Shown: piece after piece, positions 21,991 to 34,100 of the stretch
Layout: each line of letters starts with the position of its first letter
Position numbering within the stretch: position 1 is the stretch's first letter
Assembly: GCA_029747015.1 (NCBI GenBank)
Contig: JAKOGI010002752.1
Coordinates: forward strand, 24,644 to 88,643
Source: Carnegiea gigantea
Lineage: Eukaryota; Streptophyta; Magnoliopsida; Caryophyllales; Cactaceae
Direction: 5' to 3'
DNA length: 64,000 nt
Translations under genes and position numbers: made by a program
Notes under the pieces: model-generated
What the model was told of the DNA's origin: nothing
Seen by the model: only the letters and a program-made list of their open reading frames with translations
The model's database searches: none

Positions 21991-23239
21991 TGACCACTAC
22001 TGCAAGTGTGCAGGTAGTCGTAGTATAGATAAAAGATATCATTCCTCAGGGCTCATGTGACTTACTGAGTCTTGCCTATCAGAATGTGCTAAGTAAAATT
22101 CTGGTTCGAGTGGATTCGATTTAATAATAGCAATTCTAAATCAATAAGGGAAAAAAAAAAGGTCTAGGAATTCTCGTGGTTGTGAACTGAAATTGGGTTA
22201 AAAATAATGAACATGTCATTTCTTCTAATTGGTTAAATTCAAGGAATTATAATCTTTTCAAAAACTCAGTCTATTCTGTCGAAATCAACTAAATTTGCCC
22301 AAACTAAGCAAAAGGCATTCTTTCAAACTAATTTGCCTTAATTCGTGTTTGATGTCTTCAATTACTTACTAGCTCTCCTAAAATGTAAATCTTTCTTTCG
22401 AGATGAAGTTATGTTAAGTCTTATCAAGCAGTCCAACAATCAAATATCATCTTTCAGATTTTCACTCGATTATTTCAAGAGTGCAAGCAAATTTCGGTCA
22501 AGAAACAACTCACAACAATCCAAACACTTGACAAAATAAAATTAAACCAATCATAAAAATAAACACAATTGTATAGATTAAAACATGATCTAACAACACT
22601 TCTACAAACTACTAAATCTCTAGACTAAAGAAAACTACTCAGACATGATTAAAAGATTAACAAACTAACAAATGATTGGCAAAATCTGAGATGGCCTTCA
22701 ACCAAGGGCTTCAGAATTGCCTCAAGAACAAACTCTCACACTCAAGACTCACACCAATATAATAAGCAAACTAAAAAAACTACAAAATTTGAGAAAGAAA
22801 CTAAAGCCCTAATCTATGCTATTCTATGCTTTTGCTTTGCTTAGGAATGATTGGGAATGCTGCAAAACGTCGCCTTTTATAGAGAGGCTTGGTCGATCTC
22901 AGTCGCACAGCCGAGGAAAATGAAGAGGCAGCAGTTATAGGCTCACCACGGTCCGTGGGGTGCACCACGGGCCGACTGTGGCCTTTGTTGGAACCAGGTT
23001 TTTACTCATTCTTTGCTCCACGGGCGTGGCATAACGTGGATAACCGTGAGGGAGGTCAAAATACATCTATTGAAGGGCAAATGCTAGATAAAAAGGCTAA
23101 AAATCCTGCAAAACACATCAAATAACTATACCCAAGCATAAATCGAGAATAGGAGAGTAAATAACAACTTAAAGCACATAATTCTCCTAAAAATGACACA
23201 AAATAGCCCTAAAATGATATACATATTGAGCACTTATCA
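21991..23239 (-). repeat. 3' LTR of element B
   Basis: Read on the minus strand it starts TGATAAGTGCTCAATATG and ends GCAGTAGTGGTCA. It aligns with 30640-31880 throughout with numerous substitutions and small indels. A GC-rich island (about 22900-23060) holds several copies of words like CCACGG and CCGTGG. Confidence 0.92.
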
Positions 23240-23252
23240 AATTCCCCCATGC
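23240..23252 (-). other. Polypurine tract of element B
   Basis: On the minus strand the bases immediately before the 3' LTR are GCATGGGGGAATT, a purine-rich tract that primes plus-strand synthesis. The matching place in element A (38393-38405) has decayed to GCATAAAAGCATT. Confidence 0.8.
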
Positions 23253-25128
23253 TTAAACTGTTGCTTGCCCACAAGCAATACAAAGATTAAAAATATACAT
23301 AGGCTCCTCAGGATAGATATAGGTAACATTCAAATGGCAAAGCTAATTCAAAGGTAGCCTAAAAAGATGCAAAAAATCATTAATAAACAAAATAGGGAAT
23401 GAAATTTTCAAAGACTTTTTATAGACCAGAATGTCAAACTTGAAATCAATCTCCCCCAAATTGTCAAATACAGTCATTCAACATATGAAACAAGCGAAAC
23501 TAGTAAAGCCGGTAGAACCTCACTATAGTTATGTGGCACTCAGCACTCATGTGTTTGAAATTTGTATATTTATGAAGGTTCTCTCAAATCTCAACCTCAG
23601 ACGCAAATCTACGATAAGCTTGAGAAGATTCTCAAATTCATCATCACTAAAAATGCAAACACATTAGACAATCATGAGGAATTTAATAGGCTTGTAACGG
23701 GGCTAAGGGTAAAGGTAAGAGGGGAACAAATATTTTTATAAATAAAGAGCTAAAAGCCATAGACCAAGAGCTAAACAATTCTAATGCATCATACTATATC
23801 CTTCTTAAACCATATCAATTCAGGATAGATCCCCAAATGAAGAGAGAAAGAGTTGAAAATCACAAAATAACTTACATTCCCACCAAGGACAACCGCTTTC
23901 TTCTTTTTTCTCGTTCTTTTTTCATTTCTTTTTTTCGCTTTCGAATTTTTTTTTCCTTATGTTTTTTTTTTTCCGTAAGCACTTATCGTTTGTTTTTTTT
24001 CAAAAAGGATAGTCAAGGGGGAAATCTATAACGAACTCTAAATTTCAACTCTCCTCTAAATTTTACACAATAAAACAAGGGATTAATCAATATCTCACAA
24101 CCTTGCACCAAACAACCAAATTACACCACAAGATATCATTCTATCTTACTAACACATTATGATGCATAAGAATAGAGCACTCCTCTAGCCTTGGCTTAAA
24201 GGTAAGACAAGTATTCGGCCATGGCTTACAATAGGAGGTTCAAATTAAAAAAAATAGATACAGGCTCAAAGGGGCTAACAAGGGATATAATATACAACCA
24301 GGATGGCTATTTGGCGGTTGGGTTCAACGAATCAAAGAAAGAAAAATGCTTCAATCATATTGCCTAAATGCATATGCGAAATGTGAACTTGAACCAGAAT
24401 AAAAACAAGTTCTAGAGAATTAACGTCAAGGAAGACTCACACATGAAAGAAATATAAGACTAATTTGATGAATAGTCTCTACATGCTCAAAGTCTCACGG
24501 GACTTCTACCAAAGACAAGGCTAGCTCACTAATAAATACAAGCCAAAATCTTGTAAAGACTCATGGGGTAAATCAACTCGCATCCAACATGTGGTCAAAA
24601 CATGGAATTCATTTCGAAAACGCATTTGCAAACTTTTATGTAGAATTTGGGCGAGTCAAAGGATCAAAATAAACCAAAGAAAGCCACCAAATCTATAGGG
24701 ATCATCATCGGAGGATTTTTTTCTTTTTCTTTTATTTTTTTCATTTTTCAATTTTTTTCATTTTTTATGATGCTCCTACAAACAATGTAAACTAAAATAC
24801 AAAAGAAACTAATAAAAACAAAAATGCAACCTAGAATGCAAAGAAAACTAAATGCACTACTAAATAAAACTAAAACAATCAAAAACTACAAAAACTAGCA
24901 CTAAAAACATATACAAAGTACAAACACACCAAACCGAAAGCAGGCATCAGGCGCCAAATGTAATGACTAACTCCACTATGCTTGAATCACACATTGCCCT
25001 CAATGTGGGCACATAATAGAAAAAGGGAAGGGGAGGAACACATATCATAAAACAAGATCAGAGAGGAAGAGGTGGAGGAGAATGGGGTCAGAAATTGCCT
25101 GGAAACTTTGCTGCACTTGACCCTTCTT
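23253..25128 (-). other. Non-coding 3' internal region of element B
   Basis: This 1.9-kb stretch between the end of pol and the 3' LTR has no recognisable gene on either strand. It contains T-rich and A-rich runs (23890-24000 and 24720-24770). It is related to 36700-38400 of element A, sharing words such as CTCAATGTGGGCAC against the CACACATTGAGGACA in A. No env-like frame is preserved. Confidence 0.6.
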
Positions 25129-26250
25129 CTATGGTTGAACTGGATCAATTAGCATATGAACATTGACTTTTTCAATTGGTTGTCCCACCAGATATGGCTT
25201 CAATCGCTGTTCATTGACTGTGAAAGCTCCGGTAGACTCACTCCATATCTCTATTGCTCCACTGGGTTGAACTTTGGTGATGGTAAATGGTCCCGACCAT
25301 TGGGATTTCAGTTTACCCGAAAACAATCTCATCCTGAGTTGAATAGGAGGATCATATCACCTTTTCTAAAACGCTTCATCATGATATGTTTGTCATGCCA
25401 TTTCTTAGATCGCTCTTTGTAAATACATGAATTTTCATAAGCCTCCAACCTTAGCTTGTTGGGCTCGTTTAGTTGCAGGAATTTCCATTCTCCAATCGCT
25501 TAAAGATCGAAATTGAGTGTCCTTATAGCCCAATAGGCCTTATGTTGCATCTTGACTGGCAAATGACAAGATTTTCCAAACACTAACCACTATGGAGTGG
25601 TGCCTAGAGGAGTCTTGTAAGTGGTGAGGTATGTCCAAAGAGCATCATCAAGCTTTAAGGACCAATCTTTGCGAGATCAATCCACGGTTTGCTCCAATAT
25701 GCTTTTCAATTCTCTGTTCGAGAGTTCCACCTACCCACTTGTTTGGGGATGATAAGGCGTAGCGACCTTATGAAATATCCCATATTGTTTTTTTAAAGTG
25801 ACTCAAAAGGGTTGTTGCAAAAATGTGTGCCGTTGTCACTTAGAAGAGCTCTCAGTGTGCCAAATCGTATGAAAATATTTTTCTTTAGAAATTTGAGGAC
25901 AACCTTGGAATCATTTGTCGGGGATGCAATGGCTTCCACCTACTTAGAAACATAGTCAACTGCCACAAGAATGTAAAGATTGTTATTGAAAGGAGGAAAA
26001 GGACCCATGAAGTTGATCCCCATACATCAATAACTCTACCTCAAGTATGCCACTTTGAGGCATCTCATGCCTCTTGGAAATGTTCCCTACAAGTTGACAT
26101 CTATCATAAGTCATGATAAATTTTCTTGCATCTTTAAAGAGTATGGGCCAATAGAAGCCTGCTTGGAGTACTTTCGTAATCGTTTTGTCTGGTCCAAGGG
26201 GCCACCATAAGTTGAAGCATGGCAATGGTATAAGACACTACGAACCTCAT
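25129..26250 (-). pseudogene. Gypsy integrase pseudogene of element B
   Basis: An H2C2-type zinc-binding region (about 26040-26225) includes KVLQAGFYWPILFKDARKF and CQLVGNISKR. The catalytic core shows the first Asp in VAVDYVSK (about 25950), the second in LLSDNGTHF (about 25840) and a degraded Glu region. The C-terminal tail (25129-25332) has KLKSQWSGPFTITKVQPSG, typical of plant Gypsy polyproteins. Stops and frameshifts separate the blocks. Integrase joins element cDNA to host DNA. Confidence 0.88.
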
Positions 26251-26350
26251 CATTAGGCAAGCATCTTTAATAAATCCCATCTCCACATAGCTTACGAAAG
26301 AAAGGTTTTTCCCTCACATAGTATTTGGCATTGGTAAAGAACTTTCTTTG

Positions 26351-26873
26351 TTAGTAGGACAATCCTAGAGGTAACACGCTGTACACCTCGAAGTTCACCA
26401 TATCAACATACCATAGGGTAGCTTGTTGGGATATAGCTAATAACTTCTCATCAGGGAAAGAATCATCAATGGTAAGCTCTATACTAGGAGTGGCCTCTGG
26501 GCCTAAATGAGATAGATGATCGGCAACCACATTTGCCAACCTTGCCTTGTCTTTGATTTCTAAATTAAACTCTCAAAGGAGGAGGAACCTATCGGATGAG
26601 TTGAGGTTTGGTGTCAGATTTCTTCATTAAATGTTTTAAAGCGGCATGATCCTTGAAAACGATGATTTTAGAATTAATCAAGTAGGACCTAAATCTTTTC
26701 AAGGCAAAGACAGCTGCTAAGAACTCCTTCTCAGTCATGGCATAATTCAATTGAGCCTCATCGAGAGTACGGCTTGCATAGCATATAGCATTCGACTCAT
26801 TGTCCTTCCATTGGCCTAAAACAGCCCCTACAGTGTAGTCACTTGCATCACACATTACTTCAAAAGGTAGCTC
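26351..26873 (-). pseudogene. Gypsy RNase H pseudogene of element B
   Basis: An 88-codon open stretch (26589-26855) begins MCDASDYTVGAVLGQ and includes CYASRTLDEAQLNYAMTEKE, the hallmark Gypsy RNase H blocks. A following stretch (26351-26539) starts with NVVADHLSHL, the terminal ADALSR-type motif. A frameshift lies between them. Confidence 0.92.
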
Positions 26874-28295
26874 CTATTTTGGTGCTTGCATTACTGGGGC
26901 GGCCGTCAATGCCTCTTTTAATCTGTGAAAAGGACTCAAGCATTCTTCGTTAAACTTAAAAGATACATCCTTGACAAGTAATTGGGTGAGAGGTTTTGCA
27001 ATCTTTGAAAAATCTTTTATGAACTGTCGATAAAAACAGACATGTTCGAGAAAACTTTTCACACCTTTTACAGAGATTGGCAGTGGTAATTTTTTAATCA
27101 CCTCCACGTTTGCTTTGTCAACTTCAATGCCTTTGTTAGAAACAACATGACCAAGGACAACTTCCTCTTGCACCATAAAATAACATTTCTCCTAATTCAA
27201 GACCAAATTCACACATTCACATCGTTGCAGAACCTTAGATCATACGTTGTACCATACACAGAAAAATCATCCATAAAGACTTCCATTATGTCCTCTATAA
27301 AATCTGAGAAGGTAGCCATTATACAACGTTAAAATGTGGTAGGGGCATTACATAACCCAAATGGCAGCATACGTGCCATATGGACATATAAAAGTAGTCT
27401 TTTCTTGGTCATTTGGGTGGATAGAGATTTAAAAGAACCCCGAATATCTATCGAAGAAGCAAAAACATGAATTCTTTGCCAATCGTTCAAGCATTTGGTC
27501 ATTGCAGGGAAGAGAAAAATGGTCTTTATGGGTGGCTTTATTCAATTTTCGATAATCAATGCACATATGCCATCTTATAACAGTCCTAGTAGGGATTAGT
27601 TCTTTATTCTCATTTTTTACAACAGTCATCTCTCCTTTCTTAGGTAAAACAGGGATAGGGCTTACCCACACACTATCTAAGATAGGGTAGATAATGCCGG
27701 CTTTAAGCAACTTCAAAATTTTCTTTTTAACCACCTCTTGCATGCTAGAGTTTAATCTTCTTTAGTGTTCAATTGAAGGCTTATGGTCGTCTTCCATTAA
27801 GATTCGATGCATACACAAGGAAGGATGAATTCCAATTCCTTTTAAGTCATCTAGGGTGTATCCTATGGCTTTATGATGCTTCCTAAGCACTCTAAGCAAA
27901 GAGACAATTTGGGCAGCATTCAAATTTGCATTCACAATCAAAGGATATGTAGATTTTGGTCCAAGATATTCATACCTTAATAATGAAGGGGCAGGATTTA
28001 ACTCTGCCTCGGGAGCTTTGGCCTCATCAGACGAGGGCTTACTTTTATCTTGTAATAATTCCACCTTAGTAAGGGAGGGCGGAATTGGTAGAGAGGTTTC
28101 TAGCAATTGAGCACACTCGGCTACTTTGGAGTTTTCATCCTCAATAGTGCTATTATTCAACATCAAGCGTTCACGTGGATCATTAGAATTAATGTTAGAC
28201 GCGATTTCCCATATTAAAGCATCAACCACATCAATCTTATTACATTCATCAGAAATAGAAGGAAACTTAGCAGCTTTTAATAAATTAAATTCCAT
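26874..28295 (-). pseudogene. Gypsy reverse transcriptase pseudogene of element B
   Basis: The N-terminal linker (27762-28295) includes LLRVLRKHHKAIGYTLDDLKGI, characteristic of Athila/Tat pol. The fingers follow (27429-27743) with AGIIYPI and MCIDYRKLNKAT. The catalytic motif reads FMDDFS (27260-27277), where YVDDFS or FMDDFS is usual. The thumb/connection (26874-27176) has GHVVSNKGIEVD and FLEHVCFYRQFIKDFS. The parts lie in different frames with stops between, so it is inactive. Confidence 0.93.
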
Positions 28296-28700
28296 ATGAA
28301 CATCACCACATCAAAAGTTAGTGTACCGTTTTTCACATCAATATGGCACCCTGCGGTGGCCAAGAATGGCCTCCCAAGAATGATTGGGGTCTGTGTATCC
28401 TCTTGTATTTTCAGAATCACAAAGTCTACTGGTATGTACAGATCCCTTACTTTTATTGGGACATCCTCCAAAATACCCAAAGGGTATTTTACAGAACGGT
28501 CTGCTAATTGTAAGGAGATAGTAGTTGGCCTTAGCTCTCCTAATTCGAATTTTTCACATAGAGAAAGGGGCATTAAGCTTAAGCTTGACCTAAATCACAT
28601 AAAGTATGGTTTATAGGCATATTCCCTATCAGGCAGGGAATTGAAAAACTACTGGGATAGCTGGAAGCTTATTTTGAATCGCTACACCGCACTCTTCGGT
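28277..28700 (-). pseudogene. Gypsy aspartic protease pseudogene of element B
   Basis: A 98-codon stretch holds the C-terminal half with the strong motif ILGRPFLATAG. The D-L-G-A-S active-site segment expected just before MPLSLCEKF is lost to a frameshift and stop near 28570-28620. The related part of element A still keeps DLGAS. The protease processes the gag-pol polyprotein. Confidence 0.85.
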
Positions 28701-28859
28701 CAAAGCTACAGTCCCATGTTCTTCTAGCTTTCGTTTGTTAGACAGAATTTCTTTAAGAAATTTAGCATATGAAGGCATTTGGATTGAAGCTCCAGTAAAC
28801 GGTATGTTGCAACGTTTCTTAAGGACGTCTAAAAACTTTCCAAACTACATATCAAGTTT

Positions 28860-29620
28860 TGCCTTAGCCATCCTTTAAGGAAATGTTAAAGGTGGGTTGT
28901 AGGGCTTTGGAGAGGTGATCTTAGGATCCTTTGAAACCTCATCAGGCTTATGTGCGACATCAGCAATTACTTCCTTAGAGGGTGAAGATATTTCTTTCTC
29001 AACATTCTCAACATGCTCATAATTATCATGCGAAGAATCATTATTGGTGACTTCCTTAGGACCTTCTAGTTGTTTCCCTCCACTTGAAAACATTACATTG
29101 CATTGCTCCCTTGGGTTAAGCTCAGGCTTACTAGGCGATCTATTTGGGGGTGTAGATGAAAAAGTGGCTTTTTGGGTAATTTGGGCTTCTAACATCCAAT
29201 TAGGAGTCGTAAGCACATCAACCTTAGAGGCTAATTATTTAATATACTCATCCTGTTTTTGTTGTGCCATAAGCATATTTTCTATCATTGAGTCCAAATT
29301 AGACTTTTGGGACATCTGAGAAGGGAATGGGGCTCTTCGAAAACCAGGGGGTACTCTAGCATTCATCGGGGGCATATTCACAGTGTTTGGATTCGATCTG
29401 TATGAACATGGATGATTTTTCCAACCCTGATTATAGGTACTAGAGTAAGGGTTATTGGTCGGTCTTGGGTTGAAATTTTAAACGTAATGAGCTTCATTAG
29501 GGTCTTAGGAAAAAGGACACCCAGCTTGGCAATTCAGAGTTATATGCTCAATTGAACCACAAATTTCATAAGAGGAAGGGGCACTAGAGTTCAGAGTATT
29601 AACATTCATTTGGTCCAGTC
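28860..29620 (-). pseudogene. Gag C-terminus and linker with degraded zinc knuckle, element B
   Basis: Near 29530-29580 the minus strand encodes YEICGSIEHITLNC, a CCHC knuckle whose first Cys is now Tyr. A 113-codon stretch (28875-29216) follows, rich in Glu, Ser and Pro, typical of the low-complexity linker between gag and protease in this lineage. I see no other domain. Confidence 0.75.
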
Positions 29621-29699
29621 TTTGAGTCATGGTATCTACTTAGCAGAAAGTAAAGTAATTGTATCAACTTCAAGCTTACCTTCAACCCGCTTAGGTTAG

Positions 29700-30358
29700 A
29701 TTCAATCTGTGGACCATTGGAAGTTGTTGAGCACCATCTCCTCGATCATATTATAGGCTTCATCCTTAGTCTTGCTCATCAGAGTTCCTCCTGCTGCCGC
29801 ATCAATAGTGGACCTTACATGCTGGGTCACACCATTATAAAAGGCTTGGATAATCATCCAATGCTGAAGACCATGATGGGGGCACAAACGTAGCAGATCT
29901 TTAAAATGCTCTTAGGCTTCATAGAGCATCTCGTCATCTCTTTGCAGAAAGTCAGTGATCTGATTCCTTAGGCTCGGTATTTTGCTTGGAGGGAAGAATT
30001 TGGTGAGGAAAGCTCCTGTCAACTCATTCCAGGTGGTTATGCATTCAGACGACAGAGAGTGCAACCAAGCCCTCACTTTATCCCTCAAAGGGAAAGGGAA
30101 CAGGCGCAGCCAAATCGTATCACTAGAGACTCCATTTAATTTCAGTGTATCACATACCTCTAAAAAGACCAAGAGGTGCAGATTTGGGTCTTCCAAGGGA
30201 GTTACACTGATTTAAGATTGTTGCACCATGGAAATGAGTGCTGGTTTGAGCTCAAAACTGTTGGCATCTACAGTAGGGCGAGCGATACTTGAGGCGATCC
30301 CCTGGACTCCTAGGGTAACAAAATCACGAAGAGTCCTTCGTTGTTCACTTCTTGCCAT
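29700..30358 (-). pseudogene. Gag pseudogene of element B
   Basis: The start is the ATG complementary to 30356-30358. The frame has a TAA before the EDPNLHL block. The main gag core (29912-30196) carries EDPNLHLLVFLEVCDTLKLNG, WLRLFPFPLRDKVRAWLHSL and KFFPPSK. A further piece (29702-29887) has CPHHGLQHWMIIQAFYNGV. These are diagnostic of Athila/Tat-type gag, which forms the virus-like particle. The orthologous frame in element A is at 32247-33480. Confidence 0.92.
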
Positions 30359-30615
30359 GTTTGAATTCCTTATGGCCTCGTGTCTTTGCTCTTTAATCCT
30401 TTGCTTTTTCCCCCTTAGGCAAAAAGTCCTTTCATCTCAGGATCGGGTTCATATAAGATCGGACTTCGCATAAACAGGAAAAATTCCTGCAAGCACTAAC
30501 ACTAACACTACCAGTGCAATTTAAACAAGCAAAGAAAGATAAAAAATAACAATGAAAAAAAAAAAAAAAAACTTAGTCACTTTCGCAAGACTAACTCAAT
30601 AGTTAACAGTTTTAA

Positions 30616-30633
30616 TCCCCGGTAATGGCGCCA
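30616..30633 (-). other. Primer binding site of element B, Asp-tRNA type
   Basis: On the minus strand it reads TGGCGCCATTACCGGGGA, matching at 16 of 18 positions the TGGCGCCGTTGCCGGGGA site complementary to the 3' end of Asp tRNA that Athila and related elements use. It lies six bases inside the 5' LTR. Confidence 0.9.
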
Positions 30634-30639
30634 AAAACT

Positions 30640-31880
30640 TAACCACTACTGCAAGCGTATAGGTAGTCATAGTATAGATAAAAGATATCGTTCCTCATGG
30701 CCTAATGTAACTTATTAAGTCTTGCCTATCAGAATGTACTAAGGTAAATTCTAGCTTAAGTGGATTCGATTTAACAATAGCAAATAAATTTTTCTAAATC
30801 AATAAGGGGAAAAAAGGTCTGGGAATTCTCGTAGAGGAAATTGGATCAAAAATAATAAACATGTGCTTTCTTCTAATTCGTTAAATTCGAGGAATTGTAA
30901 TCGTTTTAGAAACTCAGTCTATTCTTTTGAAATCAACTAAATTTGCCTAAACTAAGCAAACGTCATTCTTTCAAATTAATTTGCCTTAATTCAAGTTCGA
31001 TGTCTTCGATTACTTACTAACCCTCCTAACATGCAAATCTCTCTTTCGAGACGAAGTTATATTAAGTCTTATCAAGCAGTCTAACAACCAAATGCCACCT
31101 TTCAGTTTTTCACTCGATTGTTTCAAGAGTGCAAGCAAATTTTGATAAAAAATCAACTCACAACAATCCAAACACTTGACAAAATGAAATTAAACCAATC
31201 ATGAAAATAAGCCCAATGGTATAGATTAAAACATGATCCAACAACACTTCCACAAACTACCAAATCCCTAGACTAAAGAAAACTACTCAGACATGATTAA
31301 AAACTAACAAACTAACCAATAATTGGAAAAATCTGAGCAAAAGGGGCTTGACTGAGATGACCTTCAACCAAGGGCTTCAGAACCGTCTCGAGAACAAACT
31401 CTCACACTCAAGACTCACACCAATACAATAACCAAACTAAAAAAAAAAACTATAAAATTTGAGAAAGAAACTAAAGCCCTAATCTATGTTATTCTATGCT
31501 TTTGCTTTGCTTGAAAATGATTGGGAATGCTGCAAAACGTCGCCTTTTATAGAGAGGCTCGGTTAATCTCAGCCGCATAGCCGAGGGAAAACAAAGAGGT
31601 AGTGGTGAGCGGGCCGACCTGTGGTCTATGCTGGAACTGAATTTTTGCTCATTCTTTGCTCCACGGGCGTGGTATAACATGGATAACCGCGGGGGAGGTG
31701 AAATACATCTATTGAAGGGCAAACGCTGGATAAAACACTAAAAATCCTGCAAAACACATCAAACAACTATACCCAAGCATAAATCGAGAATAAAAGAGCA
31801 AATAACAACTTAAAGCACATAATTCTTCTAAAAACGACACAAAATTGCCCTAGAATGATATACATATTGAGCACTTATCA
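30640..31880 (-). repeat. 5' LTR of element B
   Basis: Partner of 21991-23239. In minus orientation it begins TGATAAGTGCTC at 31880 and ends at 30640 with GTAGTGGTTA. The terminal CA has become TA. Confidence 0.92.
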
Positions 31881-31978
31881 AAGAACTTGGTAATTTTGCT
31901 TTTGGTCTCTGTGGACATGCGGTAATTTTGGTAATTTTGATATACAACACACGTGCACATACGGAAGTGTCAAGTTTT

Positions 31979-31996
31979 TAGCGTCCTTACCGGGAC
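31979..31996 (+). other. Degraded primer binding site of element A
   Basis: Seven bases inside the LTR end (31972) the sequence reads TAGCGTCCTTACCGGGAC, an eroded form of the Asp-tRNA primer site preserved in element B. Confidence 0.75.
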
Positions 31997-32246
31997 CAAA
32001 TTGCTAAATATTGAGTCGATCTTGTAAGAGTGACTAAGTGTCTTTCTTTCATTTTTATTTATTTATTTATTTATCTTTCTAGTTTTGATTGCTTTTGTAG
32101 TGTTGGTGATTAACTTGTAAGAAGATTCTCCCTTTTATGTGAAGTCCATTCATTTACGAACGCGATCCTGAAATTGAGAGGATTTTTCATCAAAAGAGAA
32201 ATAAGCAAAGGGTAGAAAGACAAAGCCGCAAGGCTTAAGAAACTTG

Positions 32247-33480
32247 ATGGAACCACCAAGAAGGGAACTTGAAAGAAGGACACTTCAGGATTTCATCACT
32301 CCGGGTGTCCAAGGTATCACCTCTAGTATAGCTAAACCTACATTGGAGGTAAACAAGTTTGAGTTGCTGCCGGCACTAGTCTCAATGGTTGAACAAACGC
32401 CGTTTGGAGGATCACCAATGGAGGACCCTAATCTTCATCTCTCAATCTTTTTGGAGGTATGCGATACATTAAAGTTAAATGGGGTCTTCACCGATGCAAT
32501 TCGCCTTCGCCTATTCTTGTTTTCTCCCAAGAACAAGGCGCGTGCATGCTTGGCTACATTCATTGCCACCAGGTTCCATCACCACTTGGGACGAGCTAAC
32601 TAATGCCTTGCTTGGCAAATTCTTCCCACCATCAAAGACGGCAAGTATAAGGAACCAAATCACTACCTTCACTCAAAGGGAAGACGAATTGCTCTAGGAA
32701 GCTTGGGAGTGATACAAGGACTTGCTAAGGTTATGTCCTCATCATGGATTCCAAAGGTGGATGATCATCCAAACCTTTTATAATGGAGTTACTCAAGTGG
32801 TGCGGTCCACCATAGATGCGGTGGCAGGAGACACTTTGATGAACAAGACATAGGACAAAGCCTTCAATTTGATAGAGGAGATAGCACTAAATAATTTCCA
32901 ATGGTCCACCGAATGAGGCCAACCCAAGCAGGTTGGAGGTAAGCTTGAAGTTGATGCACTTACTTTGCTTTCTGCTAAAGTTGATGCTATGACTCAAAGG
33001 TTAGACCGCATGAATGTGAATGCTATGAATTCTAGTGCTCCTTCCCCATGTGAAATTTGTTGTTCTATTGAACATGTGACTTTGAAATGCCAAGTTGGGA
33101 GTCCTTTTTTCTAAGACTCTAGTGAAGACAATTATGTCCAAGATTTCAACCGAGACCGACCAATGACCCTTACTCCAGTACCTATAATCCGGGTTGGAGG
33201 AACCATCCGAATTTCTCATATAGGTCTAATTTAAACCCTCTGAATATGCCCCCAGTAAATGCTAGGCCACCCCCTGGTTTTCAAAGACCACCTTTCCCTT
33301 CACAAGCTCCCCAAAAGTCCAATGTAGAGGCCATGATGGAGAGTATGCTTTTGGCATAACAAAAGCAAGATGAGTATATAAAGTAATTAGCCTCTAAGGT
33401 TGATGTGCTTACAACTCATAATAAGATGTTGGAAGTCCACATTGCCCAACAAGCTAGCTCTTCATCTACACCTCCGAGTA
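32247..33480 (+). pseudogene. Gag pseudogene of element A
   Basis: The frame starts at ATG 32247 (MEPPRRELERRTLQDFI) and shows FGGSPMEDPNLHLSIFLEVC. A frameshift near 32540 moves it to the frame with AWLHSLPPGSITTWDELTNA and KFFPPSK. Stops occur at about 32695 and 32712. The CPHHGFQRWMIIQTFYNGV block and an intact CCHC knuckle (CEICCSIEHVTLKC, about 33047-33090) follow. It is clearly homologous to the gag of element B, but its zinc knuckle is better preserved. Confidence 0.9.
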
Positions 33481-33699
33481 GACTCCTGAGTAAACCAGAA
33501 TCTAACCCCATGAGCATTGTAATTATGTTACCTTAAAGGAAGGTGTAGAGGGCCCTATTGACCCCAAGGACACACCATTTAAAGAGGGTACAAAAATAAT
33601 CATGGTTGAGAGTAAGGAGAAAAATGATGGTGGCAAGGTCATGACATTCATAGAGAATGAAAGTTTAGAGATCCCCACATTTTTTTCCACCTAAGCTTC

Positions 33700-34100
33700 C
33701 TGACCCATGTAGTTTTTCTATCCCCTGTGTTGTGGAAAGATGAAAATTGAGAGAGCCCTATGTGACCTAGGTGCAAGCGTCAGTTTAATGCCATACTCTT
33801 TATTTCATAGGTTTTACTTAGGACCATTATAACTTGCACCCTTTTTCCTATAGCTAGCAGACAGTTCTGAAATGCAAACTTTAGGCAAATTAGAGGATGT
33901 GCCAGTCAAACCAGGAGATATTTGGATATTGGAAGACTTTATCATTGCTAATATGATTGAGATTGATGATACCTAAATTATTCTAGGTAGGCCCTTCATG
34001 GCAACAGCAGGTTGCCATATTGATGTAAAAAGGGAGCGGATAACATTTGAAATACAAGGGTGTTATGCTATGCTCTGCCATGTGGAGGAGAAAGTGGTTT
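33700..34100 (+). pseudogene. Aspartic protease pseudogene of element A
   Basis: The active-site segment DLGASVSLMP begins at 33764, and the ILGRPFMATAGCHIDV block lies near 33979-34025. Stops interrupt the frame at several places. Homologous to 28277-28700 in element B. Confidence 0.85.

Larger units (their letters stand above)
21991..31880 (-). mobile_element. Gypsy element B (Athila/Tat-like), near full-length
   Basis: Perfect TSD AAGAA (21986-21990 and 31881-31885). LTRs of 1,249 bp (21991-23239) and 1,241 bp (30640-31880) flank a gag-pol region on the minus strand. A purine tract (23240-23252) and an Asp-tRNA-type primer site (30616-30633) are in the right places. Gag, protease, reverse transcriptase, RNase H and integrase are all recognisable in Gypsy order. 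Each carries stops or frameshifts. Its LTR start, TGATAAGTGCT, and first few hundred bases resemble those of element A, so both belong to related families. Confidence 0.95.
20289..31972 (+). repeat. 5' LTR of element A, in three pieces
   Basis: Pieces 20289-21317, 21876-21990 and 31886-31972 together align to the 3' LTR at 38406-39647 (1,231 against 1,242 bp). The first gap is a hAT MITE and the second is element B, each with its own target duplication. A TGATAAG start and GTGTCA end are present. Confidence 0.9.

Noticed and set aside
23837..24031. Phe-rich 64-codon frame
   Set aside because: Derived from T-rich low-complexity DNA in the 3' region of element B.
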